From contig NZ_JAUSYY010000001.1 in NCBI RefSeq assembly GCF_030817175.1, positions 3,658,001 to 3,722,000 of the forward strand: DNA of 64,000 bases. Direction: 5' to 3'. The notes below the pieces were generated by a model. It was given only the letters and a program-made list of their open reading frames with translations, was not told the DNA's origin and ran no database searches. Positions 20,141 through 29,366 of this stretch are shown one piece after another. Numbering within the stretch: position 1 is the first letter of the stretch; every line of letters begins with the position of its first letter. The DNA is from Agromyces ramosus (GTDB taxonomy: Bacteria; Actinomycetota; Actinomycetes; Actinomycetales; Microbacteriaceae). The translations under genes and the position numbers were made by a program.

Positions 20141-21350
20141 CACCCCGGGCGTCTCGGCCGCCCGCATCAAGCTCGGCCGCGTATTCCGCGTCGAGTCGAA
20201 GGACTACTTCCTGCTGCTCGGCACGACGCTCTTCCTCGTGGTCTTCGGCCTCGTCATGGTGCTCTCCTCGTCGCTCGTCGAATCGAACCTCGAAGACGGC
20301 GGCTTCCTCGTCCAGGCCACGCGGCAGGGGCTCTACGCGCTCTTCGGCATCCCGATCATGCTCATCGCCAGCCGCATGCCCGAGACGCTGTGGATGCGCC
20401 TCGCCTGGCCGGTGCTCGTCGTGTCGTGCGCCCTGCAACTCCTGGTCGTCGCGACGCCGCTCGGCATCACCGTCGGCGGCAACACCAACTGGCTCGCGAT
20501 CGGCCCGGTGCAGTTCCAGCCGTCGGAGCTCATCAAGGTGGCGCTCGTCATGTGGCTCGGGCTCATCGTGACGAAGAAGCAGGCGCTGCTCGGCGACTTC
20601 ACGCACGGCATCCTGCCGATCCTTCTCGTCGGCGGTGGTGCGATCGGCCTCGTCCTCCTCGGCGGCGACCTCGGCACGGTGATCATCATGGGCGCGATGC
20701 TCCTCGGCGCACTGTTCCTCATCGGTGTGCGCCTGCGACTCCTCGTGCTGCCGATCTTCGCCGCGGTCATCGTGTTCGTCGTGGTCGCGGTGTCGAGCGA
20801 CAGTCGCATGCGGCGGCTCACGGCGTTCTTCGGAGAGGCGTGCACGAAGTACGACATCGAGGATTGCTGGCAGATCCAGCACGGCACCTTCGCGCTGGCG
20901 AGCGGAGGGATCTTCGGCGTCGGCCTCGGTAACTCGGCGGCGAAGTGGTCGTGGTTGCCGGCGGCCGACAACGACTTCATCTTCGCCATCATCGGCGAGG
21001 AACTCGGCCTGATCGGCTCCTTCGTCGTGATCGGGCTGTTCGTGGTGCTCGCGGTCGCCTTCGGCCGCGTGCTGCAGGCAGCTCGCTCGCCGTTCGCGAA
21101 GGCGACCACGGCGGCCGTGCTCGTGTGGATCATCGGCCAGGCATGTGTCAACATCGGTGTCGTGCTCGGCGTCTTCCCGGTTCTCGGAGTTCCCCTCCCG
21201 CTCGTGTCGGCGGGCGGCACCGCCCTGCTCACGACCCTCTTCGCGATCGGCATCGTGCTCTCCGTGGCGCGCGACCCCGAGGCGCCGGTGCGTGCCGCCG
21301 CGAGGCTCGCGGCACGCAAGGCGCGCGCGGGCGAGCGGCTCGCAGGATGA
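20100..21350 (+). CDS. ftsW: Septal peptidoglycan glycosyltransferase FtsW
   Basis: A 416-residue SEDS-family polymerase with about ten membrane helices. It polymerises lipid II at the septum together with FtsI. GNTNWLAIGPVQFQPSELIKVAL contains the conserved tryptophan and the GPxxxQPSE loop. AAADNDFIF-type (PAADNDFIFAIIGEELGLIG) and PLPLVSAGGTALLTT near the end are SEDS hallmarks. ATG 20100 has the strong Shine-Dalgarno GGGAGGTGAGG and lies inside the end of murD. Confidence 0.96.
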   Translation: MATPPRTPRPAKADTPGVSAARIKLGRVFRVESKDYFLLLGTTLFLVVFGLVMVLSSSLVESNLEDGGFLVQATRQGLYALFGIPIMLIASRMPETLWMRLAWPVLVVSCALQLLVVATPLGITVGGNTNWLAIGPVQFQPSELIKVALVMWLGLIVTKKQALLGDFTHGILPILLVGGGAIGLVLLGGDLGTVIIMGAMLLGALFLIGVRLRLLVLPIFAAVIVFVVVAVSSDSRMRRLTAFFGEACTKYDIEDCWQIQHGTFALASGGIFGVGLGNSAAKWSWLPAADNDFIFAIIGEELGLIGSFVVIGLFVVLAVAFGRVLQAARSPFAKATTAAVLVWIIGQACVNIGVVLGVFPVLGVPLPLVSAGGTALLTTLFAIGIVLSVARDPEAPVRAAARLAARKARAGERLAG

Positions 21351-22447
21351 CCGTCTACCTCTTGGCCGGCGGCGGAACCGCCGGCCACGTGAACCCACTG
21401 CTCGCGGTCGCCGATCGGCTTCGGGAGCGCGATGCCCGCGCCGAGGTGCTCGTGCTCGGCACCGCCGAGGGACTCGAGGCGCGGCTCGTGCCGGCCCGCG
21501 GCTACGAACTGCTCACGATCGCGAAGGTGCCGTTCCCGCGGCGCCCGAATCGAGCCGCAGCGGCGTTCCCGGCCAGGTTCCGCCGCTCGATCGACGACGT
21601 GCGCCGCATCATCGCCGAGCACGGCGTCGACGTCGTGGTCGGCTTCGGGGGATATGTCTCGACGCCCGCCTACCTGGCCGCGCAGCGTGCCGGCGTGCCG
21701 GTCGCGATCCACGAGGCGAACGCGAAGCCCGGACTCGCCAACCGGCTCGGGGCGAGGTGGGCGAAAGCGGTCGGCGTCGCGTTCGAGGGCACCCCGCTTC
21801 GCGGTGCGCGGCTGGTCGGAATGCCGCTCCGGCGTGAGATCGAGACGCTCGACCGGGCGGCTCTGCGTACCGACGCGGCCGCGTTCTTCGACCTGGACCC
21901 GGCCCGCCCCGTGCTGCTCGCCACGGGCGGCTCGCTCGGCGCGCGGCGCATCAACGGCACCATGGTCGACAGCGCCGTCGCGATCACCGCTGCCGGGTGG
22001 CAGTTGCTGCACATCACCGGCGCGAACTCGGGGGTCGCCGATCCCGGCATCGACGGCTACCGCATGGTCGCGTACGCCGATCGCATGGACCTCGCACTCG
22101 CGATCGCCGACCTCGCGGTCTCCCGGGCGGGCGCCGCGACGGTCAGCGAGCTCGCGGCCCTCGGCATCCCCGCGATCTACGTGCCGTATCCCGTCGGCAA
22201 CGGCGAGCAGCGCTTCAATGCCGCGGGCGTCGTGCAAGCCGGCGGCGGCATCCTGGTCGAGGACGCGAAGTTCCTGCCGGCCTGGATCGACGCCCAGCTC
22301 CTGCCGCTCCTGCGCGATCACGCCCGCGTCGAGTCCATGGGCGAGGCCGCGGCATCCGCGGGGTTCCGCGACGGCACCGATCGCATGGTCGCACTCGTCG
22401 ACGTGGCACTCGGCGGGGGAGCCGGCGACGGCTCCCAAGGCGCGTAA
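21347..22447 (+). CDS. murG: UDP-GlcNAc:lipid I N-acetylglucosaminyltransferase (MurG)
   Basis: A 366-residue GT28 glycosyltransferase that converts lipid I to lipid II on the inner membrane face. The N-terminal GGGTAGHVNPLLAVAD loop, VVGFGGYVSTPAYLAA, the donor-site ATGGSLGARRIN and SRAGAATVSELAALGIPAIYVPYPVGNGEQ are all present. It overlaps the ftsW stop by ATGA. After it comes a 89-bp gap with a small hairpin before murC. Confidence 0.96.
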   Translation: MTVYLLAGGGTAGHVNPLLAVADRLRERDARAEVLVLGTAEGLEARLVPARGYELLTIAKVPFPRRPNRAAAAFPARFRRSIDDVRRIIAEHGVDVVVGFGGYVSTPAYLAAQRAGVPVAIHEANAKPGLANRLGARWAKAVGVAFEGTPLRGARLVGMPLRREIETLDRAALRTDAAAFFDLDPARPVLLATGGSLGARRINGTMVDSAVAITAAGWQLLHITGANSGVADPGIDGYRMVAYADRMDLALAIADLAVSRAGAATVSELAALGIPAIYVPYPVGNGEQRFNAAGVVQAGGGILVEDAKFLPAWIDAQLLPLLRDHARVESMGEAAASAGFRDGTDRMVALVDVALGGGAGDGSQGA

Positions 22448-22450
22448 CGT
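22445..22450 (+). promoter_or_regulatory. Possible internal -10 box before murC
   Basis: TAACGT fits TANNNT and straddles the murG stop codon. It could give extra transcription of murC-ftsQ. No matching -35 was recognised. Confidence 0.25.
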
Positions 22451-22457
22451 TGGGGGA

Positions 22458-22477
22458 GCGGATGTCGCGGCATCCGC
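22458..22477 (+). other. Hairpin between murG and murC
   Basis: A perfect 7-bp stem (GCGGATG with CATCCGC) closes a 6-nt loop, with no T run after it. It may trim read-through or stabilise an mRNA end. It is built from an inverted pair of the recurrent GCATCCG word. Confidence 0.4.
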
Positions 22478-22536
22478 ACTCGCGCCAGCTTCAGTGAACC
22501 CATGACCGACCGCATCGAGGAAGAACCGCCCCGACC

Positions 22537-23937
22537 GTGACCATCAAGCCCGACCTGAACGCCCAGATCCCAGCCGAGCTCGGCGCCGTGCACTTCGTCG
22601 GCATCGGCGGCTCGGGAATGAGCGGCATCGCGCGCCTGTTCATCGGTGCCGGCCACCGGGTGACGGGATCCGACGTGCGCGACTCCGACAACATCGCCGC
22701 GCTCCGCGCACTCGGGGCAGAGATCGCGATCGGTCATGATGCGGCGAACGTCGGCGACGCCGACGCCGTCGTCGTCACGGGTGCGCTCTGGCAGGACAAC
22801 CCCGAATACCAGCTGGCGCTCGAGCGCGGGATCCCGGTGCTGCACCGCTCGCAGGCACTCGCCTGGCTCATCGCGGGGCAGCGGCTCGTGTCGGTCGCGG
22901 GCGCCCACGGCAAGACCACCTCCACCGGCATGATCGTCACGGGCCTGCTCGCGCTCGGCGAAGACCCCAGCTTCGTGAACGGCGGGGTGATCGAGGAGCT
23001 TGGCCTCTCGGCCGCGGCCGGCGACGGCGAGCTGTTCGTGGTCGAGGCCGACGAGTCCGACGGTTCCTTCCTCCTCTACGACACGTCGGTCGCGCTCATC
23101 ACGAACGTCGACCCCGACCACCTCGACCACTACGGCTCGCTCGAGGCCTTCGAGCAGGCGTTCGTCGACTTCGCCGACCGCGCGGGTGAGTTCGTCGTGA
23201 TCTCCTCCGACGACGCCGGTGCGACCCGCGTCGGCAGCCGGCTCGCGCACGATCGGGTCGTCACGTTCGGCGAGGCTGCCGACGCCACGGTGCGCGTGCA
23301 CTCCATCGAGACCGACGGTCCCGTGGCATTCGCGATCGACCATGCCGGCACCACCTATCGCGCCCGGCTGCGTATCCCCGGCCGGCACAACGCGATCAAC
23401 GCGGCCGGTGCCTTCGCGGTGCTCGTCGGGCTCGGCTTCGACCCGGAGACTTCCCTCGCCGGCATCGCCCGCTTCGCCGGCACCGGCCGACGCTTCGAGC
23501 TGCACGGCACGGTCGGCGGTGTGAGCGTCTACGACGACTACGCGCACCACCCGACCGAGGTTGCTGCGGCGCTCTCCGCGGCTCGCACGGTCGTCGGCGG
23601 TGGCCGCATCATCGCCGTGCACCAGCCGCACCTCTACAGCCGCACCCGCCTCTTTGCGAAGGAGTTCGCCGAGGTGCTCGAGACGTACGCCGATGAGACG
23701 GTCGTGCTCGATGTCTACGGCGCGCGCGAGGACCCCGAGCCCGGTGTCACGGGTGCGCTCGTGAGCGAGCGGTTCGCGGATGCCTCGCACGTCGCGTTCC
23801 TCGCAGACTGGCAGGAGGCCGCCGACTACACCGCGAAGATCGCGCGCGACGGCGACTTCGTCATCACGCTCGGCTGCGGCGACGTCTATCGCATCGTGCC
23901 GCAGCTGCTGGGTTCGCTCGAGCGGGAGCGCGGATGA
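22537..23937 (+). CDS. murC: UDP-N-acetylmuramate:L-alanine ligase (MurC)
   Basis: A 466-residue Mur ligase adding the first peptide residue to UDP-MurNAc. [17 protein letters not shown] is the UDP-binding opening, [13 protein letters not shown] the ATP loop, [10 protein letters not shown] and [11 protein letters not shown] the metal/active site, and [11 protein letters not shown] and FQPH-like HQPHLYSRT the C-terminal domain. In B-type Microbacteriaceae this step often adds glycine, but the sequence alone does not show which. GTG 22537 starts 89 bp after murG. Confidence 0.96.
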   Translation: MTIKPDLNAQIPAELGAVHFVGIGGSGMSGIARLFIGAGHRVTGSDVRDSDNIAALRALGAEIAIGHDAANVGDADAVVVTGALWQDNPEYQLALERGIPVLHRSQALAWLIAGQRLVSVAGAHGKTTSTGMIVTGLLALGEDPSFVNGGVIEELGLSAAAGDGELFVVEADESDGSFLLYDTSVALITNVDPDHLDHYGSLEAFEQAFVDFADRAGEFVVISSDDAGATRVGSRLAHDRVVTFGEAADATVRVHSIETDGPVAFAIDHAGTTYRARLRIPGRHNAINAAGAFAVLVGLGFDPETSLAGIARFAGTGRRFELHGTVGGVSVYDDYAHHPTEVAAALSAARTVVGGGRIIAVHQPHLYSRTRLFAKEFAEVLETYADETVVLDVYGAREDPEPGVTGALVSERFADASHVAFLADWQEAADYTAKIARDGDFVITLGCGDVYRIVPQLLGSLERERG

Positions 23938-23950
23938 GAGCGCGCCGCGT

Positions 23951-25024
23951 GTGAAGCGGCCGCAGGGCTTCGATCAGCCGGCGCCGGCCCGGCGACCCCG
24001 CGCTGCGGAGCCGCCGGCGTCGACTCCTGCCCCGACGACGCGATCATCGTCCCGCCTCGAGTCCCGCCCGCCGGTTCCAGGCGGCCGGGCGACCGCGATC
24101 GGCGTCGACGCCGATCGCGTCACGACCGAGCCGATCACGGTCGTGACGTCGAGTCCTCGAGCCGGCCTCGGCGCCCGCACGCCGGTCGGCGTGACGGGTG
24201 CGACGCCGACCGCGGCGGAGCCGGCGAGGTCTCCGGTCAGCACCGTGCATTCCGGCGACCCGCGTGCGGCGAAGCGTGCGCTCGCTGCCGCCGCGCGGGA
24301 GCGGCGCAGATACGAACGGCAGGAGGTCCGGCGCTTCACGAAACGGTCGCGGCGGCGCCGCATCGCGTGGTCGGTGGCCATCGGGTCGGTCCTCGCCCTC
24401 GTCGTGGTGGTCGTGGTCGGCGCATACTCGCCCTTGATGGCCCTGCGCGAGGTGCGCGTGGAAGGGGCCCAGCGCATCGCCCCGGCCGAGATCGAGGCCG
24501 CCTTCGCACCGACGCTCGGCACGCCGCTGCCGCTCGTCGCGAGTGCCGATGTGCACGAGGTGCTCACGGCCTTCCCGCTGATCGAGACGTATTCGACTGA
24601 GACGATCCCGCCTGGAACGGTCGTGGTGCGCATCGTCGAGCGCACGCCGGTCGGAGTCGTCGAGACCGGTGACGGACTCGCCCTCGTCGACGCTGCCGGC
24701 GTCGTCATCGAGCGGCCGTCGGAGCGCCCCGAGGGTCAGCCGCTCATCACCACCGACGGCGGCATCGCGGGAGAGGGCTTCCGGGCGGCTGCGGCGGTGA
24801 TCCGCAGCCTGCCGGCAGAGGTGCGGGGGCAACTCGTGGCCGTCCAGGCGGAGACGGCCGACGACGTGCAGCTCGAGCTCGGCGGCGGCGCATCCGTGCT
24901 CTGGGGGAGTGCCGAGGAGTCCGCGCTGAAGGCGACGGTGCTCGCCAGGCTCATGGGGGCGGCGCCGCCCGACACGGTCACGTCCTACGATGTCTCCTCG
25001 CCGCGGAGTCCCGTGTGGGAGTGA
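23951..25024 (+). CDS. ftsQ: Cell division protein FtsQ (POTRA domain)
   Basis: A 357-residue bitopic division protein. The first ~135 residues are a long Pro/Arg/Thr-rich cytoplasmic region, followed by a basic patch and one membrane helix (VAIGSVLALVVVVVVGAYS). A POTRA domain (LREVRVEGAQRIAPAEIEAAF) and the FtsQ beta domain (PPGTVVVRIVERTPVGVVE) come next. GTG 23951 begins 13 bp after murC and has a poor Shine-Dalgarno, so the exact N-terminus is uncertain. FtsQ bridges FtsL and the early division proteins. Confidence 0.9.
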   Translation: MKRPQGFDQPAPARRPRAAEPPASTPAPTTRSSSRLESRPPVPGGRATAIGVDADRVTTEPITVVTSSPRAGLGARTPVGVTGATPTAAEPARSPVSTVHSGDPRAAKRALAAAARERRRYERQEVRRFTKRSRRRRIAWSVAIGSVLALVVVVVVGAYSPLMALREVRVEGAQRIAPAEIEAAFAPTLGTPLPLVASADVHEVLTAFPLIETYSTETIPPGTVVVRIVERTPVGVVETGDGLALVDAAGVVIERPSERPEGQPLITTDGGIAGEGFRAAAAVIRSLPAEVRGQLVAVQAETADDVQLELGGGASVLWGSAEESALKATVLARLMGAAPPDTVTSYDVSSPRSPVWE

Positions 25025-25130
25025 TGCGCGCTCCGCGGCATCCGCTCGGGTGAATACGGGCGGCGGTTCGCGACACGCTGGCGCGCCTTTCCCGGCACGG
25101 GCGACGGGGCACCTACCGTCGTCTTAGGAA

Positions 25131-25184
25131 TTGCATACTCAGCATAACTTTAACCTTCGACTAGAGGTTCAGGGTTCAGAGTTC
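25131..25184 (+). promoter_or_regulatory. ftsZ upstream regulatory sequence with inverted and direct repeats
   Basis: The 176-bp ftsQ-ftsZ gap turns AT-rich from about 25121. AACCT (25152-25156) and AGGTT (25165-25169) form an inverted pair, and GGTTCAG is repeated directly at 25166-25172 and 25173-25179. TTGCAT (25131) and TAACTT (25145) are promoter-like but badly spaced. A similar TTTAACC...AGAGGTT block precedes ftsZ in other actinobacteria to my recollection, which suggests a leader hairpin or regulator site. Confidence 0.45.
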
Positions 25185-25200
25185 GCACGGAAGGCCGGTC

Positions 25201-26397
25201 ATGTCGACAAACCAGAACTACCTCGCCGTCATCAAGGTCGTCGGCATCGGCGGCGGCGGTGTCAACGCCGTCAACCGCATGATCGAACTCGGGCTCCGTG
25301 GAGTCGAGTTCATCGCGATCAACACCGACGCGCAGGCGCTGCTGATGTCCGACGCCGACGTCAAGCTCGACGTGGGGCGCGACCTCACGCGGGGTCTCGG
25401 CGCCGGCGCAGACCCCGAGGTGGGCCGTCGCGCCGCGGAAGACCACGCCGAAGAGATCGAGGAGGCCCTCGCGGGTGCCGACATGGTCTTCGTCACCGCA
25501 GGCGAGGGCGGCGGCACCGGCACCGGTGGCGCCCCGGTCGTGGCCCGCATCGCGAAGTCCATCGGCGCGCTCACGATCGGCGTCGTGACGAAGCCGTTCG
25601 GCTTCGAGGGCAAGCGGCGCCAGACGCAGGCCGAACAGGGCGTCGCGCGTCTGAAGGAAGAGGTCGATACCCTCATCGTCGTGCCGAACGACCGCCTGCT
25701 CGAGATCAGCGACCGCGGCATCTCGATGCTCGAGGCGTTCGCGACGGCCGACCAGGTGCTCCTCGCCGGTGTGCAGGGCATCACCGACCTCATCACGACT
25801 CCCGGACTCATCAACCTGGACTTCGCCGACGTCAAGTCGGTGATGCAGGGCGCCGGTTCGGCGCTCATGGGCATCGGCTCGTCGAGGGGGGCCGATCGTG
25901 CGATCAAGGCCGCTGAGCTCGCGGTCGCGAGCCCGCTGCTGGAGGCTTCGATCGACGGCGCCCACGGCGTCCTGCTCTCGATCCAGGGCGGATCGAATCT
26001 CGGCATCTTCGAGATCAACGACGCCGCCCGCCTCGTGCAGGAGGCCGTGCACCCCGAGGCGAACATCATCTTCGGTGCCGTCATCGACGACACGCTCGGC
26101 GACGAGGTGCGGGTGACCGTCATCGCCGCCGGCTTCGACGGCGGGGAGCCGACGTCGAGCGCCAAGCCGGTCGAGGCGAAGCGTCCGAGCTTCGCGTCGG
26201 CAGCCGTCGGCGCGTCGGTCGGGGGCGGCTCGCTCTCCACGGCGACGAGCGACGTCATCGGCGAGATCGACATCGACGAGCTCGTCGAAACCGCCAACTG
26301 GGGCGAGGCGAGCACGAGCAGTGGCGATCAGATCGTCTCGGATCCGGCCTTCGACGACGAAGGCGACGACCTCGACATCCCCGACTTCCTGAAGTGA
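25201..26397 (+). CDS. ftsZ: Cell division GTPase FtsZ
   Basis: A 398-residue tubulin homologue that forms the cytokinetic ring. [14 protein letters not shown] opens the GTPase domain, the tubulin signature is [15 protein letters not shown], and the T7 loop region is [11 protein letters not shown]. An acidic, Ser-rich linker ends in [10 protein letters not shown], the conserved C-terminal peptide that binds SepF and other partners. ATG 25201 has GGAAGG six bases upstream. No ftsA is present, as is normal for actinobacteria. Confidence 0.98.
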   Translation: MSTNQNYLAVIKVVGIGGGGVNAVNRMIELGLRGVEFIAINTDAQALLMSDADVKLDVGRDLTRGLGAGADPEVGRRAAEDHAEEIEEALAGADMVFVTAGEGGGTGTGGAPVVARIAKSIGALTIGVVTKPFGFEGKRRQTQAEQGVARLKEEVDTLIVVPNDRLLEISDRGISMLEAFATADQVLLAGVQGITDLITTPGLINLDFADVKSVMQGAGSALMGIGSSRGADRAIKAAELAVASPLLEASIDGAHGVLLSIQGGSNLGIFEINDAARLVQEAVHPEANIIFGAVIDDTLGDEVRVTVIAAGFDGGEPTSSAKPVEAKRPSFASAAVGASVGGGSLSTATSDVIGEIDIDELVETANWGEASTSSGDQIVSDPAFDDEGDDLDIPDFLK

Positions 26398-26422
26398 ACG
26401 CTCGGCTCGCTCGACGATCGGC

Positions 26423-27100
26423 GTGGCCGTGAACGGCCTCGCCGACCGCCTCGCGAGCGTACGCGCCTCCATCGCGGATGTCGCGCGCGATGCCGGGCGT
26501 GATCCGAACGAGCTCACCACCATCGTCGTGACGAAGTTCCAGCCGGCATCACTCGTGGCGCAACTCGCCCACCTCGGCGTGCGCGATGTCGGCGAGAACC
26601 GCCACCAGGAGGGGCAGGCGAAGGCTGCGGAGCTCGCGCCGCTCGGCCTCCGCTGGCACTTCGTCGGCCAGCTGCAGAGCAAGAAGGCCAAGCAGGTGCG
26701 CGAGTACGCATCCGTGATCCACTCGGTCGACCGGCCGGCCCTCGTCGATGCGCTGCGGTCTGATGAGGCATCCGTCGACTGCTTCGTGCAGGTGAACCTC
26801 ACCGACGACCCGGCGCGTGGCGGCGTGCCGCCCTCCGAACTCGAGGCGCTGGTCACGCACGTGGCGGACACACCCGGGCTCCGTCTCCTCGGACTCATGG
26901 CGGTGGCGCCCCTCGGCGAGCCCGCGAGGCCGGCGTTCGCGCAGGTGCGGGTGCTGTCCGAACGCATCCTGCGAATCGTCCCCGAAGCACGCAATCTGTC
27001 CATGGGGATGTCACACGACTTTCGTGAGGCGATTTTGGAGGGCGCGACACACCTCCGGATCGGCAGTGCAATCACCGGGAATCGGCCGGACGCCGGTTAG
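26423..27100 (+). CDS. yggS: Pyridoxal phosphate homeostasis protein (YggS/PLPBP)
   Basis: A 225-residue PLP-binding barrel protein that buffers pyridoxal phosphate. The PLP lysine sits in TIVVTKFQPAS, followed by GENRHQEG, LRWHFVGQLQSKKAKQV, and LMGLM-type GLMAVAP. SMGMSHDFREAILEGATHLRIG ends the fold. It follows ftsZ by only 25 bp. The yfiH (laccase-domain) gene that normally separates the two in mycobacteria is missing. GTG 26423 or GTG 26429 may be used. Confidence 0.93.
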   Translation: MAVNGLADRLASVRASIADVARDAGRDPNELTTIVVTKFQPASLVAQLAHLGVRDVGENRHQEGQAKAAELAPLGLRWHFVGQLQSKKAKQVREYASVIHSVDRPALVDALRSDEASVDCFVQVNLTDDPARGGVPPSELEALVTHVADTPGLRLLGLMAVAPLGEPARPAFAQVRVLSERILRIVPEARNLSMGMSHDFREAILEGATHLRIGSAITGNRPDAG

Positions 27101-27133
27101 CCTCGAAGAGACGGAATACAGACGGAGGCAGCG

Positions 27134-27607
27134 ATGTCGAACCCGCTCAAGAAGACCATGGTCTATCTCGGACTCGCCGATGAGGAGTTCGAGCAGGACC
27201 CGCCGCAAGCGAGCGCGCCGACCCCTGCACCCATCGTGCACGCGGCGCCTTCCCCGAGAACCGGTGCAGCGGTGACGCCGCTGCGCAAGCACCATGTACA
27301 ACCGAGCACACCGCAGGCGGAGATGAACGAGATCCTGACCGTGCACCCGCGTCAATACCGCGACGCCCAGGTGATCGCCGAGTCCTTCCGCGAGGGGGTA
27401 CCGGTGATCATCAACCTCTCGCAGATGTCCGATGGAGACGCGCGCCGGCTCATCGATTTCGCGAGCGGCCTCTCGCAGGGCCTCTACGGCAAGATCGAGC
27501 GCGTCACGAGCAAGGTCTTCCTGCTCTCGCCTGCGCACGTCGTCGTCTCGGGCGAAGCCGGCGAAGCCGAAGGCGACGTCGACGCGTCGTTCTTCACGCA
27601 CGCGTAG
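27134..27607 (+). CDS. sepF: Cell division protein SepF
   Basis: A 157-residue SepF, the membrane tether of FtsZ in bacteria lacking FtsA. The N-terminal [12 protein letters not shown] can form the amphipathic membrane helix. A Pro/Ala linker leads to the FtsZ-binding core ([19 protein letters not shown] and [34 protein letters not shown]). ATG 27134 is preceded by GGAGG. Confidence 0.95.
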   Translation: MSNPLKKTMVYLGLADEEFEQDPPQASAPTPAPIVHAAPSPRTGAAVTPLRKHHVQPSTPQAEMNEILTVHPRQYRDAQVIAESFREGVPVIINLSQMSDGDARRLIDFASGLSQGLYGKIERVTSKVFLLSPAHVVVSGEAGEAEGDVDASFFTHA

Positions 27608-27613
27608 CTGAAC

Positions 27614-27928
27614 GTGGGCGCACTCGCCGTCGTCTGGAACATCCTCTACACGCTGCTCCTGATCTACTTCTTCCTGATGTGGGCGCGGTTCGTGCTCGAC
27701 CTCGTGCGCACGTTCAATCGATCGTGGCGACCTCGTGGAGGATGGCTCATCGTCGTGGAGACGATCTACAGCGTCACCGATCCGCTCGTGCGCTTCTTCC
27801 GGCGACTCGTGCCGCCGATCCGCATCGGGCAGATCGCACTCGACCTGGGGTGGAGTCTCGCGATGCTCGTCGTCATCATCGCCATGACCGTGGTGTCCTG
27901 GTTGGCCGCAGCGGCCGCCGCCGGATGA
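27614..27928 (+). CDS. YggT family membrane protein
   Basis: A 104-residue protein with two hydrophobic segments (about residues 4-26 and 73-98). Between them lies the family motif RPRGG..IVVETIYSVTDPLVRFFRRLVPPIRIGQIALDLG. YggT proteins of unknown biochemical role lie between sepF and divIVA in most actinobacteria, as here, and are assumed to help division or polar growth. GTG 27614 begins 6 bp after sepF. Confidence 0.92.
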   Translation: MGALAVVWNILYTLLLIYFFLMWARFVLDLVRTFNRSWRPRGGWLIVVETIYSVTDPLVRFFRRLVPPIRIGQIALDLGWSLAMLVVIIAMTVVSWLAAAAAAG

Positions 27929-28045
27929 CCGAATTCCCGCGAGGGTGACAGGCCGAGACGAACGGCTCTCACCTCTCTCAGGATGTCTTTGCTACCGTTA
28001 GCTGCACGTGATCCAACAGTTCGACAGATTTGAGGGTGGGAAGCC

Positions 28046-28732
28046 ATGGCGCTAACTCCGGAAGATGTGGTCAACAAGCGCTTCCAAGCGACGAAGTTCC
28101 GGGAAGGGTACGACCAGGATGAGGTCGACGATTTCCTCGACGAGGTCGTGGTCGAGCTTCGTCGGCTGAATCAGGAGAACGAAGAGCTGCGCCAGCGCGT
28201 GGCGGCGGCAGAGTCCCGTGCCGCGGAGGCCTCGAAGGCTCCCGCCGCGCCGGCCCCTGCCGCGGTCTACACCGAGCCGGCCGCGCCGCCGCCCACTGTG
28301 GCGGTGCCGATGCAGGTGTCGCAGCCGCAGTCGGAGCTCGACGAGCAGACCTCGACGACGAACCTGCTCCAGCTCGCACGACGTCTCCACGAGGAGCACG
28401 TGCGTGAGGGCGTCGAGAAGCGTGATGCGCTCATCGCCGAGGGCCACGCCACCGCGGCGCGCGTCGTCGCCGAGGCAGAAGCCAAGCAGCGCGCCCAGAT
28501 GGGCGTGCTCGACCAGGAGCGCCTGGCGCTCGAGAAGCGCGTCGACGAGCTGCGCGTCTTCGAGCGCGAGTACCGCCAGAAGCTGAAGAGCTACATCGAG
28601 GGCCAGCTGCGCGAGCTCGACACGGCTGCGCCGGTGGCGGTCTCCGGCAACCAGGGCTTCTCCGCACCGGTGGGCGCATCAGGGCTGCCCGCAGAGCAGC
28701 CTGCGCCGACCTTCCAGGGCTTTGGCGGCTGA
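28046..28732 (+). CDS. divIVA: Polar growth protein DivIVA (Wag31)
   Basis: A 228-residue coiled-coil protein that marks negatively curved membrane at poles and septum. The membrane-binding N-terminus is LTPEDVVNKRFQATKFREGYDQDEVDDFLDEV. A first coiled coil follows, then an Ala/Pro-rich linker (about 60-100), and a second long coiled coil (RRLHEEHVREGVEKRDALI...). ATG 28046 follows GAGGGTGGGAAG. A 117-bp gap upstream probably has its own promoter, but I could not fix one. It is a likely substrate of a PASTA kinase, by analogy with Wag31. Confidence 0.95.
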   Translation: MALTPEDVVNKRFQATKFREGYDQDEVDDFLDEVVVELRRLNQENEELRQRVAAAESRAAEASKAPAAPAPAAVYTEPAAPPPTVAVPMQVSQPQSELDEQTSTTNLLQLARRLHEEHVREGVEKRDALIAEGHATAARVVAEAEAKQRAQMGVLDQERLALEKRVDELRVFEREYRQKLKSYIEGQLRELDTAAPVAVSGNQGFSAPVGASGLPAEQPAPTFQGFGG

Positions 28733-29366
28733 GCGGGCCGCGAAGGTCGGCACCACCACCGCCCTCCTGGTCTTGGCCGGCGCCGCGATTGCGGCGTACG
28801 GCCTCGACCAGTTGAGCAAGTTCCTCGTCGTCTCCAACCTCACCGAAGGTGAGGTCGTCTCGGTGCTCGGTTCCCTGCTTCAGTGGCAGTTCGTGCGCAA
28901 CCCCGGAGCGGCCTTCTCGCTCGCGAGCGGCATGACCTGGATCTTCACGATCCTCGCGGCCGGCGTGATCACCTTCATCGTGTGGTTCGCCCGGCGCATC
29001 CGCTCGGTCGCCTGGGCGGTCGTCTTCGGGCTCCTGCTCGGCGGCGTGCTCGGCAACCTCACCGACCGGCTCCTGCGAGAGCCGAGCTTCGGCCTCGGTC
29101 ACGTCATCGACTTCATCTCGACGCCGTGGCTCATCCCCGCGATCTACAACGTGGCCGACATCTCGATCCTCACGAGCATGGTGCTGTTCATGATCCTCAC
29201 CATCCGGGGAATCGGCCTCGACGGCACGCGCGAGCCACGGCCGACGAAGGGCGAGCAGGCGACTGCGGTCGACGGCGAGCCGCGCGATGAGGCGGCCGCC
29301 AGTGACCTCGCGGCCGGTGACGGGCGCACGCCGTCGTCGGGCGTCCACCTCGCGCACGAGGCCTGA
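28722..29366 (+). CDS. lspA: Lipoprotein signal peptidase (LspA)
   Basis: A 214-residue aspartic membrane peptidase that removes signal peptides from diacylglyceryl-prolipoproteins. The four-helix core shows [18 protein letters not shown] with the first catalytic aspartate, and NVADISI with the second. A hydrophilic tail of about 45 residues with no recognisable fold follows the last helix. The start used is TTG 28722, overlapping divIVA by 11 bp. No ATG or GTG exists before the first helix. The next gene overlaps by one base. Confidence 0.93.
   Translation: MAAERAAKVGTTTALLVLAGAAIAAYGLDQLSKFLVVSNLTEGEVVSVLGSLLQWQFVRNPGAAFSLASGMTWIFTILAAGVITFIVWFARRIRSVAWAVVFGLLLGGVLGNLTDRLLREPSFGLGHVIDFISTPWLIPAIYNVADISILTSMVLFMILTIRGIGLDGTREPRPTKGEQATAVDGEPRDEAAASDLAAGDGRTPSSGVHLAHEA

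Noticed and set aside
23934..23954. A six-codon frame (ATG AGA GCG ... TGA) between murC and ftsQ
   Set aside because: It is too short to support, and nothing indicates it is translated other than chance.
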